Assembly (NCBI GenBank): GCA_005518185.1
Contig: RKSN01000001.1
Location: 558,501-622,500, forward strand
From: Chakrabartia godavariana
Lineage (GTDB): Bacteria; Pseudomonadota; Alphaproteobacteria; Sphingomonadales; Sphingomonadaceae
Direction of reading: 5' to 3'
Length of the DNA: 64,000 nt
The translations under genes and the position numbers were made by a program. Positions 35,567 through 47,023 of this stretch are shown here, in pieces (positions within the stretch are counted from its first letter, which is position 1; every line of letters starts with the position of its first letter). Under the pieces are notes generated by a model. The model ran no database searches. It saw nothing but the letters and a program-made list of their open reading frames with translations, and was not told the origin of the DNA.

Positions 35567-37585
35567 ATGCCTAAAGTCACCGTAGACGGCCTCGAAATCG
35601 AAGTCCCCGCAGGCGCCACCGTTCTTCAGGCGTGTGAGCTGGCGGGCAAGGAAATCCCGCGCTTCTGCTATCACGAACGGCTGTCCATCGCGGGCAATTG
35701 CCGCATGTGTCTGGTCGAAGTCTCGCCGGGCCCGCCCAAGCCGCAGGCGTCGTGTGCGCTGCCTGCCACCGAAGGTCAGGTCATCAAGACTGACAGCCCG
35801 ATGGTGAAGAAGGCACGCGAAGGGGTGATGGAGTTCCTTCTCATCAACCACCCGCTCGATTGCCCGATCTGCGATCAGGGCGGCGAGTGCGACCTGCAGG
35901 ATCAGTCGGTGGCCTATGGCCGTGGCGGCTCGCGCTATGACGAGAACAAGCGCGCCGTCACCGAGAAATATATGGGCCCCATCGTCAAGACGGTGATGAC
36001 GCGCTGCATCCAGTGCACGCGCTGCGTCCGCTTTGCCGAGGAAGTGGCGGGGATCGAGGAAATCGGCGCGATCTATCGCGGCGAGAACATGCAGATCACC
36101 AGCTATCTCGAACATGCGGTGACGAGCGAACTTTCGGGCAATGTCGTCGATCTCTGCCCGGTCGGCGCACTGACGTCGAAGCCCTATGCGTTCGTCGCGC
36201 GTCCGTGGGAGCTGAAGAAGACGGCCGCCATCGACGTGATGGACGCCGTTGGCACCAACATCCGTCTGGATGCCCGTGGCCGTCAGGTGCTGCGCGCCGT
36301 GCCGCGCATCAACGAAGACGTGAATGAGGAATGGGCGAGCGACAAGACGCGCCACGCGGTTGATGGCCTCGTCCATCGCCGCATTGACCGCCCCTATGTC
36401 CGCAAGAACGGCAAGCTCGTCGCGGTCGAGTGGGCCGATGCGCTGAAGGCGGTGGCGGCTGCTGCCAAGGACGCCGGCAAGTCCGTCGCCGCTATTGCGG
36501 GCGACATGGTCGACTGCGAAACGATGTTCGCCGCGCGCCAGCTGGTGAAATCGCTCGGCGGGACGATGTTCGAGGGCCGCCAGACCGGTCTTGCTTATGA
36601 CACGTCGAGCCTCTCGGCGGTCAACTTCAACACCGGCATCGCGAATATCGAAAATGCCGATGTCATCCTGCTCGTCGGCTCGGACCTCCGTCGTGAGGCG
36701 CCGCTCGTCAACACGCGCATCCAGAAGGCTGTGCGCAAGCGCGGTGCCAAGGTGTTCGCGATCGGGCCGGACACGGACCTGACCTACAAGGCGACGTTCC
36801 TCGGCACGAACCTCGGCCTGCTGTCCAAGCTGCCCAAGGACGTGGCCGATGCCTTCAAGGCGGCGGAACGCCCGGCGATCATCGTCGGTGGCGGCGCGCT
36901 GCGCTATGAAGGCGCGCATGGGGCGGCACTGGCATTTGCCAAGAAGCACAAGCTGGTGCGGGATGGGTGGAACGGCTTCAACGTCCTCCACTTCGCGGCC
37001 GCACGCATGGGCGGGCTGATGCTTGGCTATGCCTATGAAGGCGGGATCAAGGCGCTCGCGGCCAAGAAGCCCAAGCTGGCCTTCTTCCTCGGCGCCGATG
37101 AAGTCGATTATTCGATCTTTGCTGACACGTTCAAAGTCTATGTCGGCCATCACGGCGATGCGGGTGCCCATGCGGCAGACGTCATTCTGCCGGGTGCGGC
37201 TTACACCGAGAAATCAGGCACTTACGTAAACCTCGAAGGCCGCGTGCAGCGTGGTGATCGCGCTGTCTTCCCGCCGGGTGATGCGCGAGAGGACTGGTCG
37301 ATCTTCCGGGCGCTGTCCGATCTGACGGGCAAGACCCTGCCGTTCGACAGCCTCGATGCGCTGCGCGTGGAAATGTCGAAGGCCGTGCCTGCGCTCGGCC
37401 GTGAAGGTCTCGCCACCTATGGCTGGGATGTCCCGTCGCTCCCCGACAAGGCGAGCGCCGACATTGCCGACTATCCGATCAAGGATTTCTACCTGACCAA
37501 CGCCATCTGCCGCGCCTCGGAAACGATGCAGCGCTGCTCTCGTGAACTGGTCCATGGGGAAGAATGGCTGGAGGCCGCGGAATGA
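35567..37585 (+). CDS. nuoG: NADH-quinone oxidoreductase subunit G
   Basis: 672 residues of the 75-kDa subunit. N-terminal 2Fe-2S domain ([21 protein letters not shown]), then the His-Cys3 N5 site ([18 protein letters not shown]) and N4 ligands ([17 protein letters not shown]), followed by a molybdopterin-oxidoreductase-like body without cofactor. The extra N7 cluster cysteines of some enterobacterial NuoG are not apparent. Three bases after nuoF. Confidence 0.95.
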   Translation: MPKVTVDGLEIEVPAGATVLQACELAGKEIPRFCYHERLSIAGNCRMCLVEVSPGPPKPQASCALPATEGQVIKTDSPMVKKAREGVMEFLLINHPLDCPICDQGGECDLQDQSVAYGRGGSRYDENKRAVTEKYMGPIVKTVMTRCIQCTRCVRFAEEVAGIEEIGAIYRGENMQITSYLEHAVTSELSGNVVDLCPVGALTSKPYAFVARPWELKKTAAIDVMDAVGTNIRLDARGRQVLRAVPRINEDVNEEWASDKTRHAVDGLVHRRIDRPYVRKNGKLVAVEWADALKAVAAAAKDAGKSVAAIAGDMVDCETMFAARQLVKSLGGTMFEGRQTGLAYDTSSLSAVNFNTGIANIENADVILLVGSDLRREAPLVNTRIQKAVRKRGAKVFAIGPDTDLTYKATFLGTNLGLLSKLPKDVADAFKAAERPAIIVGGGALRYEGAHGAALAFAKKHKLVRDGWNGFNVLHFAAARMGGLMLGYAYEGGIKALAAKKPKLAFFLGADEVDYSIFADTFKVYVGHHGDAGAHAADVILPGAAYTEKSGTYVNLEGRVQRGDRAVFPPGDAREDWSIFRALSDLTGKTLPFDSLDALRVEMSKAVPALGREGLATYGWDVPSLPDKASADIADYPIKDFYLTNAICRASETMQRCSRELVHGEEWLEAAE

Positions 37586-38631
37586 CCTTTACCCAATGGT
37601 TCCAATCCTGGGGCGGTGAGGCGTTTGGCTGGTTCCTTGCGACCACGGTGCTCATCCTCATGATCGCGCTGCCGCTGATGCTGGCCGTCGCGATGATCAT
37701 CTATGCCGACCGCAAGATCTGGGCGGCGATGGCGCTGCGCCGTGGTCCGAACGTTGTCGGTCCGCTCGGCCTGCTGCAGTCCTTCGCAGACGGCCTGAAG
37801 GTCATGCTGCAGGAAACGATCATCCCGTCGGCGGCGAACCGGGGCCTGTTCCTGCTGGCGCCGATCATCACCTTCACCGTTGCGCTGATCGTCTGGGCGG
37901 TCATCCCGTTCGGTGCGGGCATGGTGCTCGCCGACATCAATGTCGGCCTGCTCTACCTGCTCGCCGCGTCCTCGCTCGGCGTCTATGGTGTGATTATTTC
38001 GGGTTGGGCGTCCAACTCCAAATATCCGTTCTATTCGGCGCTTCGTGCCGCCGCGCAGATGGTGTCCTATGAAGTCTCGATCGGCTTTGTGCTGATCTCG
38101 GTCGTCCTCTGGGCGGACAGCTTCAATCTCTCGACGATCGTGCTGGCGCAGCAGGCACATGTGCTGGGCTTCTTCAACGGCTTCGGCTTCAACCCGCTGC
38201 TCTTCCCGATGGCGGTCGTGTTCCTGATTTCGGCGCTCGCTGAAACGGCCCGCGCGCCGTTCGATCTGACCGAAGCGGAATCCGAACTCGTCGCCGGGTA
38301 CCAGACCGAATATTCCTCGATGAGTTTCGCACTCTTCTGGCTCGGCGAATATGCCAATGTCATCCTGATGTGCGCGCTCAACGCGATCCTGTTCTGGGGC
38401 GGCTGGCTGCCCCCGGTCGATTGGGCGCCGCTTTATGCTGTGCCGGGCATCATCTGGTTCTTCTCCAAGATTCTGATCTTCTTCTTCATCTTCTCGTGGA
38501 TCAAAGCCACGGTGCCGCGCTTCCGCTATGACCAGCTGATGCGGCTCGGCTGGAAGATCTTCCTGCCCATTTCGCTGATCTGGGTGTTCCTGGTGAGCGG
38601 CTATCTCATGCTGACGAGGTATGGGGGATGA
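37582..38631 (+). CDS. nuoH: NADH-quinone oxidoreductase subunit H
   Basis: 349 residues, multi-spanning ND1 homologue joining the two arms and lining the quinone channel. Seen: [33 protein letters not shown] with the amphipathic lid, [25 protein letters not shown], and [20 protein letters not shown]. The ATG at 37582 overlaps the nuoG stop in ATGA. Confidence 0.95.
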   Translation: MTFTQWFQSWGGEAFGWFLATTVLILMIALPLMLAVAMIIYADRKIWAAMALRRGPNVVGPLGLLQSFADGLKVMLQETIIPSAANRGLFLLAPIITFTVALIVWAVIPFGAGMVLADINVGLLYLLAASSLGVYGVIISGWASNSKYPFYSALRAAAQMVSYEVSIGFVLISVVLWADSFNLSTIVLAQQAHVLGFFNGFGFNPLLFPMAVVFLISALAETARAPFDLTEAESELVAGYQTEYSSMSFALFWLGEYANVILMCALNAILFWGGWLPPVDWAPLYAVPGIIWFFSKILIFFFIFSWIKATVPRFRYDQLMRLGWKIFLPISLIWVFLVSGYLMLTRYGG

Positions 38632-39086
38632 GCTTGGCGCTTTCACTCCTCGCACAATCGGTCGTCACGTTGGCAGCGCCGAATGCGTCTCCGCTTCCGG
38701 GGACCGCTTGGTCGTGCTCTTATGTCGATGCGTCGGGTAATGATTTCGGGTTAAACGGAGATTTCCCGGAGGCACCGAAAGGCTGGGACCCGAACACGGG
38801 AATGCCAACGCAGGTGTCGGGTAACGGGCCGAGCGCCATGACGGGCACCAAACTCGTGAATGCGTTTGAAAGTGGCGAACAACTGCGCACCTATATGGTG
38901 AGCTATCTCGACCGCGATGGTTCGCGCTACAATCTGATGTTCAATTTCGTGAAAGAGAGTGACGGCCTCTCGACCATCACGCACTACGTTCCTGCACTGG
39001 ACGGCAAGGGCAAGTTGCACGCCTATGCGACGGGCCATTGCAAATCCACATTCCATGCCTTGGGCAAAGGGGCACAAGTTAAATGA
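38628..39086 (+). CDS. exported protein of unknown function inside the nuo operon
   Basis: 152 residues. A short hydrophobic start ([20 protein letters not shown], residues 1-20) looks like a signal peptide; the mature part is polar, with two cysteines (WSCSY and GHCKS) that could form a disulfide, and a strand-rich middle ([12 protein letters not shown]). No domain recognised. It overlaps nuoH and nuoI by four bases each (ATGA), so it is fully coupled with complex I expression. Codon use does not stand out. Whether it is a periplasmic accessory of complex I is open. Confidence 0.65.
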   Translation: MSLALSLLAQSVVTLAAPNASPLPGTAWSCSYVDASGNDFGLNGDFPEAPKGWDPNTGMPTQVSGNGPSAMTGTKLVNAFESGEQLRTYMVSYLDRDGSRYNLMFNFVKESDGLSTITHYVPALDGKGKLHAYATGHCKSTFHALGKGAQVK

Positions 39087-39571
39087 GCAGCATCGCTCAC
39101 TTCATCAAGACCTTCACGCTCTGGGAGTTTGTGAAGGCGCACTGGCTGACCTTGAAGTATTTCTTCAAGCCCAAGGCGACGATCAACTATCCCTATGAGC
39201 GCAACCCGCTCAGCCCGCGTTTCCGCGGCGAACATGCGCTGCGCCGCTATCCCAACGGGGAAGAGCGCTGCATCGCGTGCAAGCTGTGCGAAGCGGTTTG
39301 CCCGGCGCAGGCGATCACCATCGAGGCCGAACCGCGCGAGGACGGCAGCCGCCGCACGACGCGCTACGACATCGACATGACGAAGTGCATCTATTGCGGC
39401 TTCTGTCAGGAAGCATGCCCGGTCGATGCCGTCGTCGAGGGCCCGAACCTCGAATTCTCGACCGAAACGCGGGAAGAGCTGCTCTATGACAAGGCAAAAC
39501 TTCTTGCGAACGGCGACCGCTGGGAACGCGCCATCGCTGCGAACATCGCAGCCGACGCGCCGTACCGGTAA
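39083..39571 (+). CDS. nuoI: NADH-quinone oxidoreductase subunit I
   Basis: 162 residues. Two 4Fe-4S motifs, [16 protein letters not shown] and [16 protein letters not shown], carry clusters N6a and N6b between NuoG and NuoB. The N terminus has the membrane-associated helix seen in this subunit. Overlaps the preceding unknown gene by four bases. Confidence 0.96.
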   Translation: MSSIAHFIKTFTLWEFVKAHWLTLKYFFKPKATINYPYERNPLSPRFRGEHALRRYPNGEERCIACKLCEAVCPAQAITIEAEPREDGSRRTTRYDIDMTKCIYCGFCQEACPVDAVVEGPNLEFSTETREELLYDKAKLLANGDRWERAIAANIAADAPYR

Positions 39572-39589
39572 GGGAAGAGGGGGGAGACC

Positions 39590-40201
39590 ATGATCCAGGC
39601 TTTTGCCTTCTACCTGTTCGCCACTGTCGTCATCCTTTCGGGTGCGCTGACGGTGCTGTCGCGCAATCCGGTGCACAGCGTGCTGTGGCTGATCCTCGCC
39701 TTCTTCAATGCGGCGGGCCTGATGGTTCTCGTGGGGGCAGAATTCATCGCGATGCTGCTCGTCATCGTTTACGTTGGCGCAGTCGCGGTGCTGTTCCTGT
39801 TCGTCGTCATGATGCTCGACATCGACTTTGCCGAACTGCGCAGCGGGTTCGTGCGCTACGGCTTCTTCGGATTGCTGATCGCGCTCGTGCTGGCGGGTGA
39901 GCTCATCATCGCCGGTGGTGCCTGGAGCCAGGGTGCGCTTGATCTGTCGCGCCGTGCGGCGCCGGCCTCGGGTGATCTGCAGAACATCGAAGCGATGGGC
40001 GCGCTCATCTATTCCAAATATCTCTACATTTTTGAAGCCGCCGGCCTGGTGCTCCTCGTCGCGATGATCGGTGCGATTGTGCTGACCCATCGTGAGCGCA
40101 AGGACGTGCGTCCGCAGAACATTTCGGATCAGGTCAAGCGCCGTCCGCAGGATGCGGTGCGCAACGTCAACCAGCCGGTCGGGCAGGGGGTGGAACTGTG
40201 A
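39590..40201 (+). CDS. nuoJ: NADH-quinone oxidoreductase subunit J
   Basis: 203 residues, five membrane helices with the conserved [23 protein letters not shown] and [21 protein letters not shown], where the pi-bulge helix 3 lies. A polar C-terminal tail of about 40 residues follows ([17 protein letters not shown]). Strong ribosome site GGGGGGAG. Overlaps nuoK by four bases. Confidence 0.94.
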   Translation: MIQAFAFYLFATVVILSGALTVLSRNPVHSVLWLILAFFNAAGLMVLVGAEFIAMLLVIVYVGAVAVLFLFVVMMLDIDFAELRSGFVRYGFFGLLIALVLAGELIIAGGAWSQGALDLSRRAAPASGDLQNIEAMGALIYSKYLYIFEAAGLVLLVAMIGAIVLTHRERKDVRPQNISDQVKRRPQDAVRNVNQPVGQGVEL

Positions 40202-40503
40202 TCGGGCTTCAGCACTATCTGGTCGTTTCGGCCATTCTGTTCACGATGGGGGTGCTCGGCATCTTCATCAACCGGAAGAACATCATCATCATCCTGATGG
40301 CGATCGAGCTGATCCTGCTCGCGGTGAACATCAACCTTGTCGCCTTCAGCGCCTTCCTTGGCGATCTGGTGGGGCAGGTGTTTGCCATGTTCGTGCTGAC
40401 CGTGGCGGCGGGTGAAGCGGCCATTGGCCTCGCCATCCTCGTCATTTACTTCCGCGGACGCGGATCGATTGCGGTTGATGATGTCAACCGGATGAAGGGC
40501 TGA
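40198..40503 (+). CDS. nuoK: NADH-quinone oxidoreductase subunit K
   Basis: 101 residues, three helices. Conserved acidic residues lie in [20 protein letters not shown] and [18 protein letters not shown], part of the proton channel. GTG start in GTGA overlap with nuoJ. Confidence 0.95.
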   Translation: MIGLQHYLVVSAILFTMGVLGIFINRKNIIIILMAIELILLAVNINLVAFSAFLGDLVGQVFAMFVLTVAAGEAAIGLAILVIYFRGRGSIAVDDVNRMKG

Positions 40504-40508
40504 TCCCC

Positions 40509-42554
40509 GTGGAAACCATCAAGCTCATCGTTTTCCTGCCGCTCTTGGCTGCGCTCATCGCGGGCCTTGGCAACCGCATGATCGGCAATGTCGCGGCCAA
40601 GGCCGTGACAACGGCAGCGCTGTTCATTTCCTGCGCGCTCAGCTGGCCGATTTTCCTGTCGTTCCTGGGCGGCAGCGCGGAAGCGCATGTGGTGCCGGTG
40701 CTGGACTTCATCCGCTCGGGTGATCTCAATGTCCAATGGTCGCTGCGCGTCGATACGCTGACGGCGGTCATGCTCGTCGTCGTGACGAGCGTGTCGAGCC
40801 TCGTGCACCTCTACAGCTGGGGCTATATGTCCGAAGACCCCAGCCAGCCGCGCTTCTTCGCCTATCTCTCGCTCTTCACCTTCGCGATGCTCATGCTCGT
40901 GACGGCGGACAGCCTGGTGCAGATGTTCTTCGGCTGGGAAGGTGTGGGCCTTGCGTCCTACCTCCTCATCGGCTTCTGGTATCACAAGCCCAGCGCGAAC
41001 GCGGCCGCCATCAAGGCGTTCGTTGTCAACCGCGTGGGCGACTTCGGCTTCTCGCTCGGCATCTTCGGCGTGTTCCTCGTGTTCGGCACGGTGTCCATCC
41101 CGGCCATCCTTGAGGCCGCGCCGGGCTATGCCGGATCGACGATCGGTTTCCTCGGCTATCGCGTCGACACGATCACGCTGCTCTGCATCCTGCTGTTCAT
41201 CGGCGCGATGGGCAAATCGGCGCAGCTCGGTCTCCACACCTGGCTGCCCGACGCGATGGAAGGTCCGACGCCCGTTTCCGCGCTGATCCACGCAGCGACG
41301 ATGGTGACCGCAGGCGTCTTCATGGTCTGCCGCCTGTCGCCGCTGTTCGAACTGTCGGAAACGGCGACGACGCTGGTGACCTATGTCGGCGCTGCCACCG
41401 CGCTGTTCGCGGCCACGGTCGGCACCACGCAGACCGACATCAAGCGCGTCATTGCCTATTCGACCTGCTCGCAGCTTGGCTACATGTTCTTCGCAGCCGG
41501 CGTCGGCGCCTATGGAGCGGCGATGTTCCACCTGTTCACGCACGCCTTCTTCAAGGCGCTGCTGTTCCTCGGCGCTGGCTCGGTCATCCATGCCATGCAC
41601 CATGAACAGGACATGCGGTACTATGGCGGCCTTCGGAAGCACATCCCGCTCACCTTCTGGGCGATGATGGCGGGAACGCTCGCCATTACCGGCGTTGGCG
41701 TCGCGGGCGTCTTCGGCTTTGCCGGCTTCTATTCGAAGGACGCAATCATCGAAGCGGCCTTTGCCAGCGGCACTGAATCCGGTGGCGTAGCCTTTGCTGT
41801 GGCTGTGTTCGCGGCGCTGCTGACGAGCTTCTACAGCTGGCGCCTGATGTTCCTGACCTTCTTCGGCAAGCCGCGCTGGTCGCAGTCGGAGCATATCCAG
41901 CATGCCGCGCACGATGCGCACGGACATGGCGATCACGCGCATGGCCATGACGACCATCACCACGCCCATGCGCACGATGACGACGGCACGCTCGGCTATC
42001 ATCCGCATGAAAGCCCGCTGCCGATGCTGGTGCCGCTGATCGTGCTGACGATTGGCGCCGTGTTCGCCGGTTACTTCTTCCACGATGCGTTTATCGGGGC
42101 CGAAACGGGCGGCGAGTTCTGGAAGGGCAGCCTCGCATTCGATGCGCATCTGATGCACGAAATGCACGGCGTGCCTGCCCTGGTGAAGCTGTCGGCGACC
42201 ATCGTCATGGTCATCGGCCTCGCCATCGCCTGGCTGGCTTATATCAAGGACACCACGATCCCCGCGCGCTTCACGGCGACCTTCTCCGGGCTGTATCAGT
42301 TCCTCTTGAACAAGTGGTATTGGGATGAGCTCTACAACCTCATCTTCGTGCGTCCCGCCATGTGGCTTGGCCGCTTCCTCTGGAAGAAGGGCGACGAAGG
42401 CACGATCGACCGCTTCGGTCCGCATGGCGCGGCGGAAGTCGTGCTCTTGAGCAGCCGCGCGGCAGTTCGCCTGCAGTCCGGCCTCATTTCCTCTTATGCC
42501 TTCGTGATGCTCCTCGGACTCGTTGGCTTTGCAACCTGGGCGATGACACGATGA
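40509..42554 (+). CDS. nuoL: NADH-quinone oxidoreductase subunit L, with histidine-rich loop
   Basis: 681 residues, the distal antiporter-like subunit with the long lateral helix at its C terminus. Core motifs: [48 protein letters not shown], and the loop Lys helix [20 protein letters not shown]. About residues 460-500 hold a His/Asp-rich stretch ([20 protein letters not shown]), which is expected to be on a soluble loop. Starts with GTG. Confidence 0.95.
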   Translation: METIKLIVFLPLLAALIAGLGNRMIGNVAAKAVTTAALFISCALSWPIFLSFLGGSAEAHVVPVLDFIRSGDLNVQWSLRVDTLTAVMLVVVTSVSSLVHLYSWGYMSEDPSQPRFFAYLSLFTFAMLMLVTADSLVQMFFGWEGVGLASYLLIGFWYHKPSANAAAIKAFVVNRVGDFGFSLGIFGVFLVFGTVSIPAILEAAPGYAGSTIGFLGYRVDTITLLCILLFIGAMGKSAQLGLHTWLPDAMEGPTPVSALIHAATMVTAGVFMVCRLSPLFELSETATTLVTYVGAATALFAATVGTTQTDIKRVIAYSTCSQLGYMFFAAGVGAYGAAMFHLFTHAFFKALLFLGAGSVIHAMHHEQDMRYYGGLRKHIPLTFWAMMAGTLAITGVGVAGVFGFAGFYSKDAIIEAAFASGTESGGVAFAVAVFAALLTSFYSWRLMFLTFFGKPRWSQSEHIQHAAHDAHGHGDHAHGHDDHHHAHAHDDDGTLGYHPHESPLPMLVPLIVLTIGAVFAGYFFHDAFIGAETGGEFWKGSLAFDAHLMHEMHGVPALVKLSATIVMVIGLAIAWLAYIKDTTIPARFTATFSGLYQFLLNKWYWDELYNLIFVRPAMWLGRFLWKKGDEGTIDRFGPHGAAEVVLLSSRAAVRLQSGLISSYAFVMLLGLVGFATWAMTR

Positions 42555-44089
42555 GCTTCCCCATTCTCTCGACAATGATCCTGCTGCCCGTGGTGGCAGC
42601 GTTCGTCACGATCTTCCTCAACGCGAATGCGGCCCGCTGGACCGCGCTCGCGACGACGGTGGCGCTGTTCGTGCTCGGCATCCTGCTGTGGCAGGGGTTC
42701 GACATTGGCGGTCCGCAGTGGCAGTTTGTGGAGCGTGCGCCGATGTTCGGGCAGCGTTTCGCCTGGGCATTGGGCATTGATGGCATCGCCCTGATGCTGA
42801 TCGTGCTGTCGGTGTTCCTGATGCCGATCTGCATCCTCGCCAGCTGGGAATCGATCGAGAAGCGCGTGCCCGAATACATGGCGGCCTTCCTCCTGATGGA
42901 AGCCTTCATGATCGGCGTGTTCGCCGCGCAGGACATGTTCCTGTTCTACATCTTCTTCGAAGCCGGCCTGATCCCGATGTACCTGATCATCGGCATCTGG
43001 GGCGGCGCAGACCGCATCAAGGCGAGCTACAAGTTCTTCCTCTACACGCTCGTCGGCTCGCTCGTGATGCTCGTCGCCATGCTGTGGATGGCGCGTGAAG
43101 CCGGCACCAGCGACATTCCGACGCTGCTCCAGTACAACTTCCCGGTTGAGGCGCAGACCTGGCTGTGGCTTGCGTTCTTTGCCTCCTTCGCGGTCAAGAT
43201 GCCGATGTGGCCGGTCCACACCTGGCTGCCGGACGCGCACGTCCAGGCGCCGACGGCTGGCTCGGTCATTCTGGCCGGCGTTCTGCTGAAGATGGGCGGT
43301 TATGGCTTCATCCGCTTCTCGCTCCCGATGTTCCCCGAAGCATCGGCGGCGCTCGTCTGGGTCGTGTTCGGCATGTCGATGGTCGCGGTGGTCTACACCT
43401 CGCTCGTGGCACTCGTGCAAACCGACATGAAGAAGCTGATCGCCTATTCCTCGGTCGCGCACATGGCGTTCGTCACGATCGGCCTGTTCGCCTTCAACCG
43501 TCAGGGGATCGAAGGCGCGCTGATTGTCATGCTGGCCCACGGCCTTGTTTCGGGCGCGCTCTTCCTGTGTGTCGGCGTCATCTATGATCGCCTGCACACG
43601 CGTGAGATCGCGCGCTATGGCGGCCTGTCGAACAACATGCCCTATTACGCGCTGTTCTTCCTGTTCTTCACGATGGCGAGCGTGGGCCTGCCGGGCCTCG
43701 CGAACTTCGTCGGCGAATTCCTGGCCCTCGTCGGCGCCTATGAGGCGAACAGCTGGGTGGCCTTTGTCGCGACGACGGGGATCATCCTTGGCGCGGCCTA
43801 CATGCTGTGGCTCTACCGTCGCGTGGCCTTTGGCACCGCAGCGGGTGAAGATACCGCATCGATGCGGGACATCACCGCGCGGGAATGGCTGACGCTGGCC
43901 CCGATTGCGGCCGCCACGATCTGGATGGGCGTCTATCCCGAAAGCTTCATGGCGCCGATGCGCAATGACGTGACCGCGATCCTCGCCCGCATCGAACCTG
44001 CAGCGCCGCAGGGCGACGCCAAACTGAAGCTGGGCGATCCCAAGAAGCTCGCCCAAGCCCATGAAGCCGCGCACGGGGAGGCGCACTGA
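42551..44089 (+). CDS. nuoM: NADH-quinone oxidoreductase subunit M
   Basis: 512 residues of the ND4 antiporter-like subunit. Seen: [59 protein letters not shown] and [19 protein letters not shown] with the channel lysine. The ATG at 42551 overlaps nuoL by four bases; the frame extends further upstream inside nuoL but without homology. Confidence 0.95.
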   Translation: MSFPILSTMILLPVVAAFVTIFLNANAARWTALATTVALFVLGILLWQGFDIGGPQWQFVERAPMFGQRFAWALGIDGIALMLIVLSVFLMPICILASWESIEKRVPEYMAAFLLMEAFMIGVFAAQDMFLFYIFFEAGLIPMYLIIGIWGGADRIKASYKFFLYTLVGSLVMLVAMLWMAREAGTSDIPTLLQYNFPVEAQTWLWLAFFASFAVKMPMWPVHTWLPDAHVQAPTAGSVILAGVLLKMGGYGFIRFSLPMFPEASAALVWVVFGMSMVAVVYTSLVALVQTDMKKLIAYSSVAHMAFVTIGLFAFNRQGIEGALIVMLAHGLVSGALFLCVGVIYDRLHTREIARYGGLSNNMPYYALFFLFFTMASVGLPGLANFVGEFLALVGAYEANSWVAFVATTGIILGAAYMLWLYRRVAFGTAAGEDTASMRDITAREWLTLAPIAAATIWMGVYPESFMAPMRNDVTAILARIEPAAPQGDAKLKLGDPKKLAQAHEAAHGEAH

Positions 44090-45516
44090 TGTCCATTGCC
44101 TCTTCAATCCTGCTGACGCTGCCGGAAGTCATTCTGTCGGTTTCGGCCATCGTGCTGATGCTGGTCGCGGCCTATGCCGGGGACAAGGCGACGCGTGTCG
44201 TCAATGGTGTGGCGGTCGCTGCGCTCTTTGCCGCGTTCCTCTCGCTCGGGCAGGAAGGCGTTGCCTTTGACGGCCTTTACAGCGCCGATGCCTTCGCCAA
44301 TTTCGCCAAGCCGCTGATCTATCTGGCGGCGGGCGTCTCGATCCTGCTGTCGACGCGATTCTTTGCCACCGAAGACCGCCTGCGCGCGGAATATTCGGTG
44401 CTGATCCTACTTGCGACGGTGGGCATGGGCATGATGGTCTCCGCGACCAACCTGCTGACGCTCTATGTCGGTCTCGAACTGCAGAGCCTTGCCGCCTATG
44501 TGCTGGCGAGCTTCATGCGCAAGGACCAGCGCTCGGCGGAAGCGGGCCTCAAATATTTCGTCCTGGGCGCGCTCGCTTCGGGCATCCTGCTGTACGGCAT
44601 TTCGCTCCTTTACGGCTTCTCAGGCACGACCGACTATCACGGTGTCGCCGAAGCGCTCGCCAATGGCGTGAACACGGGCGAACTGTTCGGCATCGTGTTC
44701 GTCCTCGCAGGGCTCTCGTTCAAGATCGCCGCCGTGCCGTTCCACATGTGGACGCCCGACGTCTATGAAGGCGCGCCGACGCCGGTCACCGCCTATTTCG
44801 GCAGCGCGCCCAAGGTCGCCGCCGTTGCACTTCTCGTGCGCGTGACGATCGAAGCGATGGGCAGCGCGGTGACCAGCTGGCAGCAGATCCTGATCTTCAC
44901 CTCGCTCGCCTCGATCATCCTTGGCGCGTTCGGGGCCATTGGGCAGACCAACATCAAGCGCCTGCTGGCCTATTCGTCGATCAACAATGTCGGCTTCGTG
45001 CTTGTCGGCCTTGCGGCTGGCACGCAGGACGGCGTGTCGGCCACGATGACCTACATGGTCATCTATGTGCTGATGACGCTGGGCAGCTTTGCCTGCGTGC
45101 TGCAGATGCGCGCCGCCGATGGCCGTCATGTCGAAGACATTGCGAGCCTTGCCGGCCTCTCGCGCCGTCAGCCTGCGCTTGCTGCTGCCATTGCGATCTT
45201 CATGTTCTCGCTGGCGGGCATCCCGCCGCTGCTCGGCTTCTGGGCCAAGTTTGTGGTGTTTGACGCAGCAGTGGCGGCTGGCCTGATGCCGCTCGCGGTC
45301 ATCGGTATCGCGGCCTCGACCATCGGCGCCTTCTACTATCTGAAGATCGTCAAGATCATGTATTTTGACGAGCCTGCAGAAGCCTATCACCCGGTCGGCA
45401 GCTATGTCGAAAGCGGTGTGATCGCCCTGACGGCGCTGGCGGTGTCGCCGCTCGGCTATCTGGCGATCCCGATGCTCGGCGCGGCTTCGGCGGCGGCGGC
45501 AAAGGCGCTGTTCTGA
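44089..45516 (+). CDS. nuoN: NADH-quinone oxidoreductase subunit N
   Basis: 475 residues of the ND2 antiporter-like subunit. Seen: YVGLELQSLAAYVLASFMR, FHMWTPDVYEGAPTPVTAYF and QTNIKRLLAYSSINNVGFVLVG. Shares one base with nuoM's stop. Its TGA stop is embedded in CTGACC, where the birA frame appears to begin. Confidence 0.95.
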   Translation: MSIASSILLTLPEVILSVSAIVLMLVAAYAGDKATRVVNGVAVAALFAAFLSLGQEGVAFDGLYSADAFANFAKPLIYLAAGVSILLSTRFFATEDRLRAEYSVLILLATVGMGMMVSATNLLTLYVGLELQSLAAYVLASFMRKDQRSAEAGLKYFVLGALASGILLYGISLLYGFSGTTDYHGVAEALANGVNTGELFGIVFVLAGLSFKIAAVPFHMWTPDVYEGAPTPVTAYFGSAPKVAAVALLVRVTIEAMGSAVTSWQQILIFTSLASIILGAFGAIGQTNIKRLLAYSSINNVGFVLVGLAAGTQDGVSATMTYMVIYVLMTLGSFACVLQMRAADGRHVEDIASLAGLSRRQPALAAAIAIFMFSLAGIPPLLGFWAKFVVFDAAVAAGLMPLAVIGIAASTIGAFYYLKIVKIMYFDEPAEAYHPVGSYVESGVIALTALAVSPLGYLAIPMLGAASAAAAKALF

Positions 45517-46226
45517 CCGAACGGTTCCGCGCGGTCGCCGAGACCGGCTCGACCAACGCCGATGTTCTGGCGCTTGCAGCGGCGGGCGCGCCCGATGGCC
45601 TCTGGCTGCGGGCCGACCGTCAGACGGCGGGCAAGGGGCGCATGGGGCGCGACTGGCAGTCGCCGGTTGGAAACTTCTATGGCAGCACGCTGGTCCGCCT
45701 GACCGCAGGGGATCCGCCCCCGGCAACGCTGGCGCTGGTCGCGGCCGTCGCGCTTTACGATGCATTCCGCTTCCTTGCCCCCGATGTCGATTTCCGCATC
45801 AAATGGCCCAATGACCTGATGGTCGATGGCGCCAAGATTTCGGGCATCTTGCTTGAACGGGCCGACGATGCCGTCGTGGTCGGCATGGGCGTCAATCTCG
45901 CCTTTCATCCCGAAGGCCTGCCGCGCAGGGTCACAAGCCTCGCCGCGCTTGGCGTGGCGGTGCCGACGCCGGAGGACTTTCAGCACATCCTTGCCGCCCG
46001 CTGCGATGCGTGGCTGGACAGCTGGCGCCGTGCGGGGCTGGCCGCCGTGCGGTCGGCCTGGGTGGAGCGGGCGCACCCAAAGGGCACGGCGCTTTCCGTC
46101 AATGCCCCCGATGGCAGCGTGACCGAGGGACTGTTTGAAGGACTCGCCGAAGACGGAGCGCTGCTCCTGCGCTTGGCGGACGGAACGATCCGTGCCATTC
46201 ACGCGGGCGATATTTTTCTGATCTGA
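45513..46226 (+). CDS. birA: biotin--[acetyl-CoA-carboxylase] ligase, probable CTG start
   Basis: 237 residues from CTG 45513. Attaches biotin to the acetyl-CoA carboxylase carrier protein. The first in-frame ATG (45642) would cut off the conserved opening [10 protein letters not shown] and [11 protein letters not shown] needed for biotinyl-AMP binding. Between the nuoN stop and that ATG there is no in-frame ATG, GTG or TTG; the only start-like codon upstream of the conserved block is CTG, overlapping the nuoN stop as CTGA. The rest is standard: [19 protein letters not shown] and a C-terminal SH3-like domain. No N-terminal HTH, so it is a class I, non-repressor ligase. Confidence 0.85.
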   Translation: MTERFRAVAETGSTNADVLALAAAGAPDGLWLRADRQTAGKGRMGRDWQSPVGNFYGSTLVRLTAGDPPPATLALVAAVALYDAFRFLAPDVDFRIKWPNDLMVDGAKISGILLERADDAVVVGMGVNLAFHPEGLPRRVTSLAALGVAVPTPEDFQHILAARCDAWLDSWRRAGLAAVRSAWVERAHPKGTALSVNAPDGSVTEGLFEGLAEDGALLLRLADGTIRAIHAGDIFLI

Positions 46227-46240
46227 AGAAGGTGGGGCGG

Positions 46241-47023
46241 ATGCTGCTCGCGATCGACGCTGGCAATACCAATATCAAGTTCGCGCTGTTCGACGGGCTG
46301 GAGATCCGCGCCCGCTGGCGGATCGCGACGGATGCGCGGCGGACGGGCGATGAATATGCCGTCTGGCTGCTCCAGCTTCTGGAGATTGAGGGCTTCAAGC
46401 GCAGCGACGTGACCGATGTCATCATCTCGACCGTGGTCCCGCGCGCGCTCCACAATTTGCAGGTGCTTGCGTCCAAATATTTCGGGCTGGACGCGCTCGT
46501 CGCGGGGCGCGGCACCGTGCCCTGGGGTATCGAGCTTGATGTGGACGAGCCGCAGAATGTCGGCGCCGACAGGGCCTGCAACGCCACTGCCGCCCATGCC
46601 GGGCACGCGGGCGACCTCATTGTCATCAGCTTCGGCACGGCAACGACCGTCGATCACATCAGCGCGACGGGCGCCTATCGGGGCGGGATCATCGCGCCGG
46701 GCATCAATCTGTCGCTCGATGCGCTGGTCGCGGCCGCCGCCAAGCTGCCGCGCATCGCCATTGAGGCACCCGCATCGGACAGCGTGATCGGCCGCACCAC
46801 CGAAAGCCAGATGCTGATCGGCATCTATTTCGGCTATGTCGCGATGATCGAAGGTCTGATCGCGCGGATGAAGGCACAAATCGGCAAACCGGTGAAAGTG
46901 GTCGCAACTGGCGGTCTTGCGCCGCTGTTTCAGCAACATGCCCATCTGTTTGATGCGATTGACGGTGATTTGACGTTGAGGGGCCTTGCCATTCTCTACG
47001 CGCGCCGCGAAGGCGGAGTATGA
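46241..47023 (+). CDS. coaX: type III pantothenate kinase
   Basis: 260 residues of the ASKHA-fold CoaX, first step of CoA synthesis. Seen: [17 protein letters not shown] (ATP phosphate loop), [25 protein letters not shown] and [23 protein letters not shown]. The ATG at 46241 is preferred over a GTG nine bases earlier because AAGGTGGGG then lies at normal spacing. Overlaps rnj by four bases. Confidence 0.93.
   Translation: MLLAIDAGNTNIKFALFDGLEIRARWRIATDARRTGDEYAVWLLQLLEIEGFKRSDVTDVIISTVVPRALHNLQVLASKYFGLDALVAGRGTVPWGIELDVDEPQNVGADRACNATAAHAGHAGDLIVISFGTATTVDHISATGAYRGGIIAPGINLSLDALVAAAAKLPRIAIEAPASDSVIGRTTESQMLIGIYFGYVAMIEGLIARMKAQIGKPVKVVATGGLAPLFQQHAHLFDAIDGDLTLRGLAILYARREGGV

Noticed and set aside
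34676-37171. Open frame of about 830 codons antisense to nuoF and nuoG
   Set aside because: Low-complexity charged product and full overlap with conserved complex I genes.
33250-39086. Horizontal insertion of foreign genes into the nuo operon
   Set aside because: The two extra genes have start/stop overlaps with their neighbours and no obvious base-composition difference, which fits long-standing operon members better than recent insertion.
40446-42575. Open frame of about 700 codons antisense to nuoL
   Set aside because: Composition is Glu/Arg/His-rich shadow; nuoL on the other strand is certain.
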